A stretch of 64,000 nt of DNA from Xanthostigma xanthostigma (GCA_963575645.1 OY754468.1:50665665-50729664); one strand, 5' to 3'; shown: positions 30,159 through 40,990, counted from the stretch's first letter. Notes: generated from the letters alone by a model not told the origin. A program made the numbers and translations.

Positions 30159-30636
30159 AACAAGTTTTTGCATTTAGTTTACAGGACTATGGGGTTATAG
30201 ACTGTTGTATTTGGTACCAATAGCCGTTCCTGAACAAAAAAAAATCTTGACGGACTGATAGAGAGACGGACGGACAACATAGTAATTCTTATTTTAAACA
30301 TTTCAATTTTGTTGATGTGGTAAGCACGTTATACTCGTATTTGATGGTGACGTGTCCTGGTTCAGCTCTAAATAGAACAGGATAGATATTCGATTCTGTT
30401 TCGTATCCGAGACTAATTGCGCGGTTAATTTAATATTACATACGCATTAACTAGGGTTTGCCAGATCTTCTGTCGTTCTGACTCGGTTTACTTTCATGTT
30501 CAGGGTCTGTAAATTTATTCTGTAAAACATTGCGGAATACAAGAAACGTTTCCAAAAAACACGAAAACCTTTTTTCAATAACCTTGATTCAATTGATGAT
30601 TAAAACTCCTTTTTATGTTTTTTAATCTCTTGATGA
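30159..30636. other. unassigned DNA
   Basis: No family recognised. Confidence 0.4.
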
Positions 30637-30893
30637 AAAATTATAAAAAATTTTAATCACAACAATTTTGTAGGAAAATTAATTCTTTACAAAAAATCTA
30701 TCTTGTTTTTTTTTCTGTAAATGTAATTCTTTAACAATTACATGCCTTAAAAAAAATTATCATTCATAAAAATTTTACGTAAGGGCTGTAATTCTTAAAG
30801 TATCACATTTACAGAAAAAAAACAAGAAATATTTTTCGTAGAGAATTAATTTTCCTACAAAACTTTTGTGTTCAAAATTTTTTATAATTTTTT
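30637..30893. repeat. inverted repeat, AT-rich arms
   Basis: AGGAAAATTAATTCTTTACA and TTGTTTTTTTTTCTGTAAAT on the left mirror ATTTACAGAAAAAAAACAAG and AGAGAATTAATTTTCCTAC on the right. Spacer about 60 bp. A foldback-type repeat. Confidence 0.75.
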
Positions 30894-31160
30894 TCCATGG
30901 GATTTAAATCAGGGGGTGGGGTGGTGTGGCTTATCTGCCTTAAAAGACCGAACCTTTGTACTCGAGGAAGTCTTAACCAGGTCAAAAAAGAGAGTCGAAA
31001 GGACGATTTGGGGGTGGTTTTTGGCCAATTTGAAAGAGTTGCCGAGGAAAAAAAATGTTGGGATCCTCACCGTCGTGTTCAGCGACCTCAAAAAAACGGA
31101 GGTCTCTAGATTGGTTCTCTGGCAAAAATAAAGCAAAAATCCCGACTCCTGACCTCGACT
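30894..31160. other. GC-richer unassigned patch
   Basis: Three overlapping frames of 70-87 codons on both strands stay open simply because stop codons are rare in this patch. A GGGGTGGGGTGGTGTGG run lies at 30913. No motif recognised; it could be a host exon or an insertion. Confidence 0.3.
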
Positions 31161-31708
31161 TATAGTAGATACTAATACTTATAAAAAAATTTGATAAAAA
31201 AAATAGAAAAAATAATTAACTTATAAGTTATTTTGATACGAGAACTTTTTTACATTTCCAGTACTATTTCTCTATCACAAATTTTTAAAGTGATTTGTCA
31301 GTCAATAAATTTTCCATTAAATTGTTATTCTTTGTCGATAAATTGAAATTCATTTGCAACGATTTTATGTACTGTTAATATTTCCTGTATTTTATGTTTT
31401 TATTACGTACTTCCCGGAGATTTATTAATGTCGAAAACAGGACATTCAAAACAATACATTAAATTTTCAGTCTGTGTTTTAAAACTTTATTTTGAAAATG
31501 TCGTCTATAAAACACATCCTTGCCATTCTGCTAAATTAAAATTTACGTTATTGTTATAACCATACGTACTTAAAACTAAAATACAGTTTAACATCAAGAT
31601 TAGACGGAAGAAAATCATAATTTTCTGCGAAATTAAAATTGTAGTTATGTTTATTTCAAAGATTAAATTTTGACACGTAGTTTTATTCGAGCAGTGCTGC
31701 CAATAACG
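31161..31708. other. unassigned AT-rich DNA
   Basis: Nothing recognised. Confidence 0.45.
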
Positions 31709-31950
31709 GAGTAACTACACAGAGATATATGTTACTAGAGTACGCTAGCGGGTATGCATAAGCGAAAGTGTCTGCAGTTCAGAGAGAGAACGCTGCCAAC
31801 GTTACATATCATTATATATGTTTACTCAAATCAGCATATTGTTTTGTATCATTAGTTACCATAAAGATAAGGAACTTTTCTCTCCCTGAATTGCAGACAC
31901 TTTCACAGCTCACTCGCGTACTCTAGTCTAATATCTCTATGAGTTACTAC
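31709..31950. mobile_element. MITE with ~75-bp TIRs
   Basis: Left arm GTAACTACACAGAGATATAT, ACTAGAGTACGC and GAAAGTGTCTGCAGTTCAG mirrors the right arm CTGAATTGCAGACACTTTC, GCGTACTCTAGT and AGTTACTAC. Total 242 bp. No transposase. Superfamily undetermined. Confidence 0.8.
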
Positions 31951-32401
31951 GTTATACAATGTTCCTTAAACTTTAAGATATCGTTTTGTGAGAGGAAACT
32001 GCTCCACGAAAGCCCTGTCAAAACTGCACATCGCTTACCATTTTGATGTATATATTCTACTAAATTACTACCTAATCGCACTTACTACTTTAGAAGAAAT
32101 TGTAAATTTAATTATAATTTAATAATCTATACTAACATATAAATCTGGACAGTATGTTTATAATATATTTTACATATAATGGTATGGTTGTCCGGTTTCT
32201 GTATATATAGAATCGGATTACAAAATCCACATACTGTGAGAGTTGTTTTTTTAACGAATTATACAGACGTTAGCTCAATTAATTCAAATAAATAAAATCG
32301 TAACTTAGTCTGTAATTGAACCAGTTTTAAAGATTCCTAGAGCGAATTTTCAGTTTTCAACACTTTTTCTGTTTATGTTTTTTGTACCTATCTTCTATTT
32401 A
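31951..32401. other. unassigned AT-rich DNA
   Basis: Nothing recognised. Confidence 0.45.
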
Positions 32402-32744
32402 TTTATACTAATATAAAGCTGAAGAGTTTGTTTATTTGTTTGGTTGAACGCGCTCTTCTCAGGAACTACTGGTTCGAATTTCAATTTTTTTTTGTGTTGG
32501 ATAGTCCATTTATCGAGAAAGGCTATAGGCTATATAATATCACGCTACGACCAATAGGATCGGAGTATTAATGAGAAATGTAACTCAAAATTTGATCGTC
32601 CGACAAAAACTTTTGAACGGTAACTCCGATCATCATGAAATTTGGACACAACATTCATCTCGGTAAACAAAGATAATTTGCGTACTCATGTCCCTCCCTC
32701 CCTTCGTTCTTTTGCACCCGAGTAAAACCGGGCGGGACCGCTAG
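32402..32744 (+). mobile_element. Helitron-like element (GCACCCGGGTG family)
   Basis: Begins ATACTAATATAAAGCTGAAG AGTTTGT-type sequence, then AACGCGCTCTTCTCAGGAAC. It ends CGGGCGGGACCGCTAG followed by T. Shares the block ATCATCATGAAATTTGGACA with 13120, 38481 and 48341. Non-autonomous, 343 bp. The first few bases deviate from the TC start. Confidence 0.8.
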
Positions 32745-33277
32745 TCTATTTAATATTTAAATTTATAAACTAAATAAAATAAAGTAAATTTATTTTGTTC
32801 ATACATAAGATGTCGTATGTATCGTAATTTTGTAAATTAAGTACTTCAAAATAAAAGAATGTCTCTCAGATGTTAGTTTTTTGGCTGATGCAGTTTATGG
32901 CCAAAAGTGGTCGAAAGCCAAGAATCGGAGTCTGAAGTTTAACAGAATTAGTTCCTCAATACTGTAGAAGTAGGAGTTACGTTATGTTCTCAAGCCGCAG
33001 CGCACTTAACGCAACTTAAGCATAGAGTGTAATCACTAACAAGACAATATATAATTAGAGTAGATACAACACACCCCTGTATAAAGCATAACGGAGAAAT
33101 TACCTTAACTATACAGCTCAAATTACTAACTACGTAAATAGTTAATTTATACGTAGAGAACCAATCTATAATATTCCGAAATATTTACCGGCAACTCTCG
33201 GCTTACGAACGTTCACGATTATCAATCGTGTAATCAATTTTTAAGTCGATTTTTACGATTTTTTCAAGTATACTAAA
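32745..33277. other. unassigned DNA
   Basis: Nothing recognised. Confidence 0.4.
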
Positions 33278-33786
33278 AAAAATGCGATTTTAGACGAAAA
33301 CCGAAATCTATCAGAATTTTGGCAAAATCATCATGCTTATAGAAAAAAACACGCTGAATCCAATGAGCACAAACAAACGTCTGTATGTCTTTTGGTTTAG
33401 AAGTTATTTGCGTTTATAGTTTTCTGAAAATCATAAAAACCTTTAAATGGCCGTAGTTTCCGAAGTAAAAGAGATACAGACGTTTGCTTACGCTCACTGA
33501 ATTCAGCGTATTTTTTTCTGTAAGCATCCTCAATTTCTAAAGTAGGTATACTAAAAAATTCGATTTTTGCGATTTTTTCAAGGCATACCCCTTTAAAAAA
33601 ATGCGATTTTTTACGAAATTCGAAATCTTTCGGAACTTTGGCAAAATCATCATGCTCGTAGAAAAAAACACGCTGAATCCAATGAGCACAAACAAACGTC
33701 TGTATCTCTTTTGGTTTAGAAGTTATTTGCATTTATAGTTTTCAGAAAATCATATAAAACTTTCGAACAGCCGTAATTTCAAAACT
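33278..33786. repeat. forward-inverted-forward triplicate repeat
   Basis: Units at 33278-33465 and 33599-33786 are direct copies (GCAAAATCATCATGCT, ACACGCTGAATCCAATGAGC, TTGGTTTAGAAGTTATTTGC). Between them, 33465-33530 is a partial inverted copy (AGATACAGACGTTTGC, TTCAGCGTATTTTTTTCTG). The minus frame 33397-33732 is a product of this structure and has no known motif. Confidence 0.85.
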
Positions 33787-34513
33787 AAATTTATTTTTTT
33801 TTTGTAAATCTGTTAAAATCTGAAACGACCGTAACTTCTAAATAAAAAAGTCTTCCTATTGTTGTCGAATCGAGTTCTTGCACAATTGCCTAAGCAAGTG
33901 CTTGAAATCACCATATCCACTCTATTTTCTGAAAGTTTCAGGCTCTTTGAAATCGGTATCGTTTCTACGTCCGCTGCTTGGACTATAAACGTTGCGCTCT
34001 TTTAATGTGGGCGTTATTTCTCAGAAGTCGACGACGTGATCAGAACTGAATAAAAACATCGTCCAACAGAAAACGGAGAATTAAATATAAACATGTCTTC
34101 TCTTCTAAGACTGTGTATTCATGAAGTGGCTAAAGTCGAGAGTGTAGACCTCGTTAGAAAACGTGAAGCATTTCGAGTTAACTCTGTTGTTTGTTTGATC
34201 GTTGAAATTACAAACGACGGAAATCTTTGTTAAAATAAATGCCTGTTACGACGCAATTTCGAGAGACTAAATAATATTACATTGATTTTAGATCATTCCA
34301 GTTCAGTGGTCCTTAGCCTTTATGAAACGCTGAAGCTTTTCTTTGGAAACCTTAGTAGTATTTTACCAAAATAAATATATTATTTGATTCAATGTACATA
34401 CTGAATTTCTTAAAACGTCTTGTTTGATGTTTAATTACTTTAGGAGAACGGAATTCAACGCAGAGAATGACTATATTTATTCGTAAAATGCTCTGATGGG
34501 CAACGATTCAACA
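33787..34513. other. unassigned DNA
   Basis: A 46-codon plus frame at 34093-34233 (MSSLLRLCIHEVAKVESVDL...) is protein-like in composition but has no known match. The stretch 33900-34230 is slightly less AT-rich than its flanks. Confidence 0.3.
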
Positions 34514-34515
34514 TA

Positions 34516-35078
34516 CAGTATGTAAACGCGTAAGGTGCACATAGGGAAATTAGCATTGGAAAAAAATACTTGGATTAGAGTTAGCCATGACTGCATTAAT
34601 TGTTACTTCTATTGAATTATCGTGGTAATTTTGAGGATGTCTATTTTATTTTTATTTTACTTGGCTTTTTTAATAATAAAAAGCTCTTATAAATCATTAT
34701 TTTAATTTGTTTGTACAAAAATAAAACAAAAAAACAACTCCATCTGTTTGGAAACATTTCATTCAAAAATTGTCTGACTGGTATGACGTATGCGCGTTGG
34801 TAAATCAGTGACCCAATGTCTTTAGGTTCAACACGAATACACGGAGATATTTGATCTCGCACCATATTTAAGTATTTTTGGAAATTTAATGCCCCATTAA
34901 TAAAAAAAGTCCGATTATGTTGTAATCATTTGAATATTTTCTTCGGTAGTATACACATTCATTTTACAAAAGAATATTATCTGTCAAATTGAAAAACAAG
35001 ATTTCAAGGCTCACTCCGATCCAGTCATTTTTTCCCAATGTTAATTTCCCTATGTGCACCTTACGTGTTTACATACTG
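34516..35078 (-). mobile_element. mariner-type element, deleted
   Basis: A 563-bp element flanked by TA (34514-34515 and 35079-35080). Ends CAGTATGTAAACGCGTAAGG and CCTTACGTGTTTACATACTG are inverted repeats that continue through TGCACATAGGGAAATTA. Contains a minus-strand transposase scrap. Typical internally deleted Tc1/mariner family member. Confidence 0.9.
34740..34865 (-). pseudogene. mariner-like transposase, DDE-domain scrap
   Basis: About 42 codons on the minus strand, ending AYVIPVRQFLNEMFPNRW. This is close to the segment after the second catalytic aspartate in insect mariner-like transposases, where (H)YxxPVRxFLNExFPxRW precedes the GRRGPxxWPxRSPDLTP motif. The expected QQDGAxxH just upstream is degraded, and the sequence after NRW is unrelated. 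The gene is dead. Confidence 0.75.
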
Positions 35079-35104
35079 TATAAACATTACACAAAACAGT
35101 GTAA

Positions 35105-35290
35105 TGTTTATCATTGCCCTTGATAATGTCTACCGCAGCTGTAGACGAAACGTCAGGTATAAATACCAATGAACCACGGCATACAAGCCCGGAAACCAAG
35201 AAGATTTCGATCAACACCGGCCGTGAAAGTCTACACACTTGGAGAACCAATCAACTGTTGTTTAGATGTCGTTACATTTTAGCTAATAAT
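35105..35290 (+). mobile_element. retroelement scrap with hammerhead-like core
   Basis: Holds a decayed hammerhead-type motif at 35118-35157 followed by ACCAATGAACCACGGCATAC, AAGAAGATTTCGATCAACAC and GGTTGGTT-like AACCAATCAACTGTTGTTTA. The last block recurs in minus orientation at 37286-37340. The arrangement is typical of Penelope-like element ends, which are known to carry hammerhead ribozymes. Assignment to that group is an inference. Confidence 0.45.
35118..35157 (+). ncRNA. degenerate hammerhead ribozyme-like motif
   Basis: CCTTGATAAT, then stem II GTCTAC / GTAGAC (35128-35133 and 35141-35146) around CGCAGCT, then GAAACGTC and AGG. Order and spacing fit a short-stem-III hammerhead: core 5' box, stem II, GAAA, AC/GU mini stem III, cleavage C. 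The 5' core reads TTGATAA where CTGATGA is expected (two changes), so it is probably inactive. Confidence 0.45.
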
Positions 35291-36180
35291 TGCAAACAGC
35301 TGTCATTCGTGTTTTTAACCTATAAACTCAAAGCTTGCGTGTGTTTTTATGTAATTAATACGTAGTTAATTAATTTAAGGTTATACACCCTCGACCGTAT
35401 TAGTAAAAACTGCTCCCGTATTTTGTTGTAATAAAAAAATGTTATATGACTTGGTAAATTATTATTTCTTATGGAAATATTATATCCTGTAGATCATAGC
35501 TTTATTTTTTAATATTTAAGAAATTAATATTTAAATATTTGACATATCATAAAGTTGTGACTTTAGCAGTATGTTTAATTAAGCCCAGTGTACACGAAAG
35601 ATTTTATCTTACGTTTTGTTTTTAAAAATCTTTGAACCGTTAGACGTATAGTTTTTGAGTTATTGAATATTAAAATGCAGTTTTTAATACACGTAAATGA
35701 GAAAATTCAAATTTCAAGTTTTAGTTATTAGCAACGTCAAAAAAATTATTTAATAAAAACAAAATTTATGGAAAACTTTTCGTGTAATCTGGTTTTCATA
35801 GTGATATAATTCAAATAGAAATAGAGATTTTGAAAGTTGTTTCAAAAATTTTTAATTAATATTTCTCCAAAACTGCACGGGATATATTAGATTTTTTTAA
35901 TTTTTACGTTATCTAAAAGAGTCAAACTTTTGAATAATCAGTTTTTTTTTTAATTTGTATAGCCAATTTGGTTTAATCTTATTTTTATATACACTTCCGG
36001 TCATTTATCATTGTGCTAAAAATCGCATTTTTAATAATTAATAACTTGAAAATTAGACGGTCAATGTTTTTGAATGTATGAGATATCCATAATTAACATA
36101 TTAAAATTTCTGCGTGTTATCTATACATTGCTCTATCGGGCGTATAACCTTAATGTATTTAATAGCCGATATATGAAGAA
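35291..36180. other. unassigned AT-rich DNA
   Basis: Nothing recognised. Confidence 0.45.
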
Positions 36181-36303
36181 AAATAGTATACACCACATTG
36201 GCTGAAGGTGTGACTAACCTTGTCCTGCGCTTCATGATGCCCTCGGCTTCGCCTCAGGGCAAGAATATCACACTTTAGGCCCTTGCGGTGTAATATACTA
36301 TTT
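36181..36303. mobile_element. tiny TIR element with palindromic core
   Basis: AAATAGTATACACCACATTGG and the right end GCGGTGTAATATACTATTT are inverted. The core TGCCCTCGGCTTCGCCTCAGGGCA is itself a near-palindrome. About 123 bp. Element class unknown. Confidence 0.6.
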
Positions 36304-36689
36304 TTAAATCGGCCCAGTCATTTCTATACGACACGATTGCACTACACTTTTTAAAAATATATTCGCGATAATAATAGTTTAAAAGAATCGCGCCCGACGC
36401 TCTTTTTTCGTCTGCAGCGTTCTGTTGCAAATCTTGACTGTGCAGCGGCATAATAAGACGGTATAGAAATAGGTGTTTTACTTGTGTGTAAGTACATCGC
36501 TTTAACAAAGTCACGTCCGTACATCTCGACAACCTAAATCCCGTGTCAATATCACTTTGCCGCGATCGACATCGCCTACATCGTACGTTCGCCACACGCT
36601 ACTGCGCTACTAAAACACAGACTGACGCGGGTTCTGTTTAAACACGGACTTACAACGCAAAACTGCGTTGTAATTGTTAACAGTATATT
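36304..36689. other. unassigned DNA
   Basis: The 106-codon minus frame 36275-36595 is arginine/serine-rich at its start but matches nothing I know, and begins inside the tiny TIR element. Probably spurious. Confidence 0.3.
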
Positions 36690-36838
36690 ATAGTCAGAGG
36701 GCCCGTCGGCAAAAATTTTATTGATACATACTTTCCCCAAACTTTGTATATCATGGCTTCATTAGGCCTAGTCTGACACCTATTTCCTTTATGACTTTTC
36801 TTGATTTTGGGGCGTTTTCTCTCTAAATTTTCCTAAAG
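36690..36838 (+). repeat. 150-bp dispersed repeat, copy 2
   Basis: Matches 11852-11998 throughout, with about ten visible differences and a two-base insertion (ATCATGGC versus ATGGC). Confidence 0.8.
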
Positions 36839-36960
36839 ATGTCGTTTTGACGACATGTAAAAATTTATGGATACTGTTTGTTTTTTAATTGGATAGCTTA
36901 AAAACTTCAACCAAAACGCTAAAATAATGTTCTCTGACAAATAACATGAACTATTTAAAA

Positions 36961-37005
36961 TGTCTGACACCTCGAATAAATAGAACATATTCGAGGTGTC
37001 AGACA
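36961..37005. repeat. perfect 18-bp hairpin
   Basis: TGTCTGACACCTCGAATA, a 9-base spacer, then TATTCGAGGTGTCAGACA. The stem repeats TCTGACACCT-type sequence found in the dispersed repeat just upstream (GTCTGACACC at 36771), so the hairpin may be built from one end of that element. Confidence 0.9.
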
Positions 37006-37285
37006 GAATACAATAATAATAATTGTTACACAATCAATTAACGGACTGTCCAGGTGGACAATTTTATAATTTAGGGAGCCAGCTCGTTAACAGACGACTG
37101 GAACGAAAATTTCCAACCGAGTTAATACAGTGATAAACTAAAAAAAAATTAAAAAAATGACAGGGAAACCTTCGGTTGCCCCATAGCGTTATTATTGCAG
37201 TGCCAATATAAAAAAAAAGTGATCAATACCATGAATAAGCCCGCGAGTGCTGAACTGGTGCTAATTTTGACAAGAAAAAAGCTAA
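37006..37285. other. short unassigned spacer
   Basis: Nothing recognised. Confidence 0.4.
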
Positions 37286-37340
37286 GATGTAATAGGGTTG
37301 CTATGGAAACGACATCTAAATTCTAAACAACAGTTGATAG
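37286..37340 (-). mobile_element. retroelement scrap related to 35242-35290
   Basis: Read in reverse: AACCTATCAACTGTTGTTTA, a 7-base insertion, then GATGTCG and ATCTTAGCTTTTT. It matches the end of the hammerhead-bearing scrap. Confidence 0.5.
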
Positions 37341-37517
37341 GTTATTTTTTTCTTTAATGCCGCCCGAACGTACGTACTTCCCGCATCAGTGCATGTAATC
37401 CCACCGATGATGCCGAAACTATGTACTTTCGATCGAGGTATGAAGAAAAAAAAATTACTAAAGCCATAGTTTTCTAAGAACCTCATTTTTATAAGTCGGT
37501 TTAGACGATATCTTAAT

Positions 37518-37577
37518 GAGGCGGTTAGCATGCTAACCTTTGAGTCAAACTGCCGTGGGTTCGAATCACACCTCCGC
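37518..37577 (+). ncRNA. tRNA-like segment, degenerate
   Basis: GCGGTTAGCATGCTAACC with a B box GGGTTCGAATC and T-arm GTGGGTTCGAATCACAC. Total length about 60 nt, too short for a complete tRNA. Probably a SINE head or tRNA pseudogene. Confidence 0.4.
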
Positions 37578-38480
37578 TTTTGGATGTTTTGTGGTGTCGT
37601 TAAAGTTTGATGTAATTAGACTCGAATAACCTTAGTCGTAAAGCATCGGTAGTCTATAATTCTTGGAAATAAAAACATAAATTTATTTTTTAAGTAAAAC
37701 TTCTTTAAACGCGGTCTAGGCAACGACAATCTGAGTGGTTAAGGTTAAGTAGAAAGGAATACAGCCGCGGTACTAGTATACAGAAATTAGTTATGACTCT
37801 CTGCCAACAGATGGCAGTAAACGATCTTAAATTTACTTTTAAAGTCGTACCAGAAATCGAGCATAAGTGTTTGTTGACACGTTAACGATGCGAAAAATAT
37901 TATGGAAAAAATAAAAAAGTAATAAAAATTCGAGTCACATCTGATGTGTTTAATCATCTGAATAAACAAAATCGATGTCTGTCGTCTAGGACTGGGTGAC
38001 GTTGCGAATTAAATATCGATTAGGAAGAATTCTTTTACAATAGTGTTTCTAATACAATTAATGGGAATAGTGCTGAATGCTATTTAACCCCTTCGGATCT
38101 GAATTTGATATTTTTGAAACAAAAAATATTTTTAGGACGTTGAGCTTATTTAAGGTATAGGTATTCAGTGAAGAACCAAGTTTAACATTTACAGAATTTT
38201 GGATAATCCTATGTCCATTGAAATGAATAACAGGTCAAAAAAATTAAACTAGCATAGGATGTTTAGTTACTTTTCAAGTACAATTAGTAAAGTTGACATC
38301 ATATAAAATTAAAATAAATATCCGCAAGAGAAAAATAGATTACATCGTGAAAATGCGAAAGTTATACTAAATAATACATAGATACTTTTTTACTTTGCGT
38401 GAATCCATGACTGCGGTCAACACTTGACTCGATATTTCCTACCCACATAGTATTTCTTTGTTTTGTTTGGCATGCTTACA
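37578..38480. other. unassigned DNA
   Basis: Nothing recognised apart from short AT-driven frames. Confidence 0.4.
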
Positions 38481-39099
38481 TCTATACTAATATATAAAGC
38501 TGAAGAGTTTGTCTGTTTATTTGTTTGTTTGAACGCGCTAATCTCAGGAACTACTGGTTCAAATTGAAAAAAAAAAATTTGTTGGATAGCCCATTTATCG
38601 AGTAAGGCTATAGGCTATATAATATTACGCTACGACCATTAGGAGCGGAGCTTTAATGAAAAATGTTGCAAAATGTATCTCAAAAATAAGCTTCTATTCA
38701 TGTGAAATGCACTAACTAGATATACACATATTAGCGTTGTGAGAACACAACCTCAGGTGGTTCAATCGGTAGAGCATGCGACTGTCAATATCAGGGTCGT
38801 GAGTTCGAGCCCCACGTTGGGCGAATATATTTTTATTTTTTTTAATTTCTAAATTGCTTTCTTCTAAGACTTACATTTAAATTTATTATTATTTTATTTA
38901 ATTAATTTAAAAAAAATTATTAGTTAAAAAAAGTTTAAATACTGCTTTTTATCGACAGAAACTTTTGAACGATAACTCCGATCATCATGAAATTTGGACA
39001 CAACATTCATCTCGGTAAACTAAGATGAATGTGTGTACTCATGTTCCTCCATTCCCCATTCGTTTTTTACACCCGGGTGAAACCGGACAGAACCGCTAG
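38481..39099 (+). mobile_element. Helitron-like element carrying a tRNA-like sequence, copy 1
   Basis: A 619-bp element with the exact Helitron context: A before, TCTATACTAATATATAAAGC start, CCGGACAGAACCGCTAG end, T after. The CACCCGGGTG hairpin lies just upstream of the end. Its middle (38751-38822) holds a tRNA-Lys-like sequence that the shorter relatives at 32402 and 48341 lack. The second tRNA-bearing copy is at 58620-59929. Confidence 0.85.
38751..38822 (+). ncRNA. tRNA-Lys-like sequence inside the Helitron
   Basis: 72 nt. AGAGCATGCGACT, TCAGGGTCGTGAGTTCGAGC and CCCACGTTGGGC match eukaryotic tRNA-Lys(CTT), but the anticodon position reads GTC and the anticodon and acceptor stems are mispaired. 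A and B boxes are still recognisable, so Pol III transcription is possible. Likely a captured tRNA now evolving as part of the transposon. Confidence 0.75.
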
Positions 39100-39290
39100 T
39101 CTCAAATAAGTTCCAAGCACAATAAAATGTTTATATATGACATTTAATTACGCTGACTCAAATTACACGCGTTAGAATAGTAAGTCCATTGAAATCCTAC
39201 ATAATATGCTATTTGCCGTTTTTTTCTTAGAGCAAAAATGCACTGAGCGAAAACTGTTCACGATTTTTTTATAAGTACGTGATTGGTTAA
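39100..39290. other. short unassigned spacer
   Basis: Nothing recognised. Confidence 0.4.
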
Positions 39291-39579
39291 AAATAAAAAA
39301 TAAAGAATAGTTACTTCTTACCACAACAGTTTTATCAGCGGATGTACATTTCGGGAGCTATGCTCTCATCTTCCGTAAACACTAAACTGAGCATAGCTCC
39401 CGAAATGTACATCCGCTAATAATAATAATAAATTTATTCCCACAAATTCTTTTACAAAACAAAAACAAATTATAAATCTTAAATTATGGAATTTTCCTAC
39501 CCAACTTGACTTAAGTCAGTGCTAGGGTAGGAGTGAAACTGATGTGGTAAGAAGTAACTGTTCTATATTTTTTATTTTT
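39291..39579. repeat. foldback interrupted by an (AAT)n insertion
   Basis: Left arm AGTTACTTCTTACCACAACA and GGATGTACATTTCGGGAGCT mirrors AGCTCCCGAAATGTACATCC and TGTGGTAAGAAGTAACT. The right arm is split at about 39417-39536 by an inserted AAT-led sequence. Removing the insertion restores the palindrome. Confidence 0.85.
39417..39536 (-). mobile_element. (AAT)n-led insertion
   Basis: AATAATAATAATAAATTTATTCCC start, about 120 bp, inside the right arm of the foldback. Resembles the inserts at 8518 and 40788: minus-strand retroelement 3' ends. Confidence 0.5.
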
Positions 39580-39645
39580 GTTTCAATAACAGTGCTCTTA
39601 ATATTTGTATATACGTGATTGATTACATAACTATAACAATACTTA

Positions 39646-39899
39646 TCTATACTTAAAAATTATAAAAAGAGAGTGCGAATTTTGTGAGTTTGTATGCGGA
39701 GGGTAATTTCCGAAACTACTCATCCGATTTCAAAATTTTTTTCACCAATATTTAGAATGGACCTTCAGGATAAACATAGGTTATATATTATCGCATTAAA
39801 ATAAAATCGCTTTTCATGGAGATAAATTTTGCAACGTAAGTCTACGAAAAAACTGTGACGCATTCTACGAATTCGCGCGAAACCGGACCGGGCCACTAG
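39646..39899 (+). mobile_element. short Helitron-like element (GGGCCACTAG end)
   Basis: A 254-bp element, preceded by A and followed by T. Starts TCTATACTTAAAAATTATAA and ends GAAACCGGACCGGGCCACTAG minus the final base. Includes ATTAAAATAAAATCGCTTTT, shared with the element ending at 60864. Confidence 0.8.
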
Positions 39900-40787
39900 T
39901 TTTTACATAAAGTGATTGCGGAAAAAAATATACGATGATCCTTTTTATTACACGTTTGGGAAAAGTTTGGTTGAGGAGCAATTAAAAAAAAAAACGCTTT
40001 ACGGATGGTTTGCTTGTGGCCAACGTTTTGATAAAAAAATATTTTTATCTTCAGAGCCACTGACTGTGTATAAACATCAATAAAGCTTGTTTTTGAATTG
40101 TTACTAAACCAAACTTCCCTCAACGATTGGGGGCCAACCATAAAATACGTCAACCGAAATTCACATATTTTTGACCCCTTCCTTCCCCTCTATCACGCTG
40201 CATTGCATTTTTGTCAACCCCTTGATTAATAATACGTCACAAAAGCTGCCCCCGTCTCTTGAATGGATGATTTTAATGGTTATTAGTAATATATTACAAA
40301 AATTGTGTTTAAGTAATCTGATTTATTTATAGTATTTTTTTTATATAAAATTGATGTAGGTATTTCAAACGTCACGTATGTTTCGAGGGGAGGGGATACC
40401 CCTCCCTCGACACAAACCGATCACGTAAGGCGAATGTGCTCCTCCTCCCTTTTTTTGTACGTGTTTTATAGACGACCCCTTTAAGTATTTATTGGAATAA
40501 AACTAATTTTGAAAGAATTTTTATGAAAATTAATTTGGCAGAAAAAAATTCTTCCTGTGCAAACATTTATTGAAAAATAATAATAACTTGTGTAGCTACG
40601 CTGTATAAAAATTAGTTTATTTATTGAAAAATAAAGCAAAACTATGAGAGGGGGGAGGGGGGCAATGAAAGAATATAAAGCATAAAAACTGTGCCGAAGT
40701 TTATGTTAATTTACTCGTGATCGTTATATAACTTCAATGGATTTTGCTTTAAATAAATCAGGACAACAGGAAATGAAATATATTAAT
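39900..40787. other. unassigned DNA with GGGGAGGGG tracts
   Basis: TACGTCA near 40147 and ATACGTCAC near 40230 flank C-rich TTCCTTCCCCTC; GAGGGGAGGGGATACCCCTC lies at 40384. These look like ends of a TIR element, but I cannot fix its boundaries. Confidence 0.35.
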
Positions 40788-40990
40788 AATAATAATAATA
40801 ATAATAATAAAAATTTTATTGTCAAAGAATAGTAAAAGAACAGAAAAACTACAATATTTTTTTTAACAGTGTACCAAAACAACCAACTGCATAATGCTTA
40901 ATAAATCCACATTAATAAACATAATTATATAATTAAATTGTTCCTATGGGAAAAAAGGTGTAAAAAAACCCAAGCATGTAAGTAGTATTA
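40788..40990 (-). mobile_element. probable retroelement 3' end with (AAT)n
   Basis: A run of about eight AAT units followed by AAAATTTTATTGTCAAAGAA. Same organisation as the other AAT-led inserts. Right boundary uncertain. Confidence 0.4.

Noticed and set aside
30868..31136. Overlapping 70-87-codon frames on both strands
   Set aside because: Mutually overlapping on opposite strands with no motif; at most one could be real and nothing favours any.
34093..34233. 46-codon plus frame starting MSSLLRLCIHEVAKVE
   Set aside because: Composition is plausible but it is short, has no known motif and no clear splice or promoter context.
36275..36595. 106-codon minus frame
   Set aside because: Starts in unassigned DNA, ends inside a small TIR element and matches no known protein pattern.
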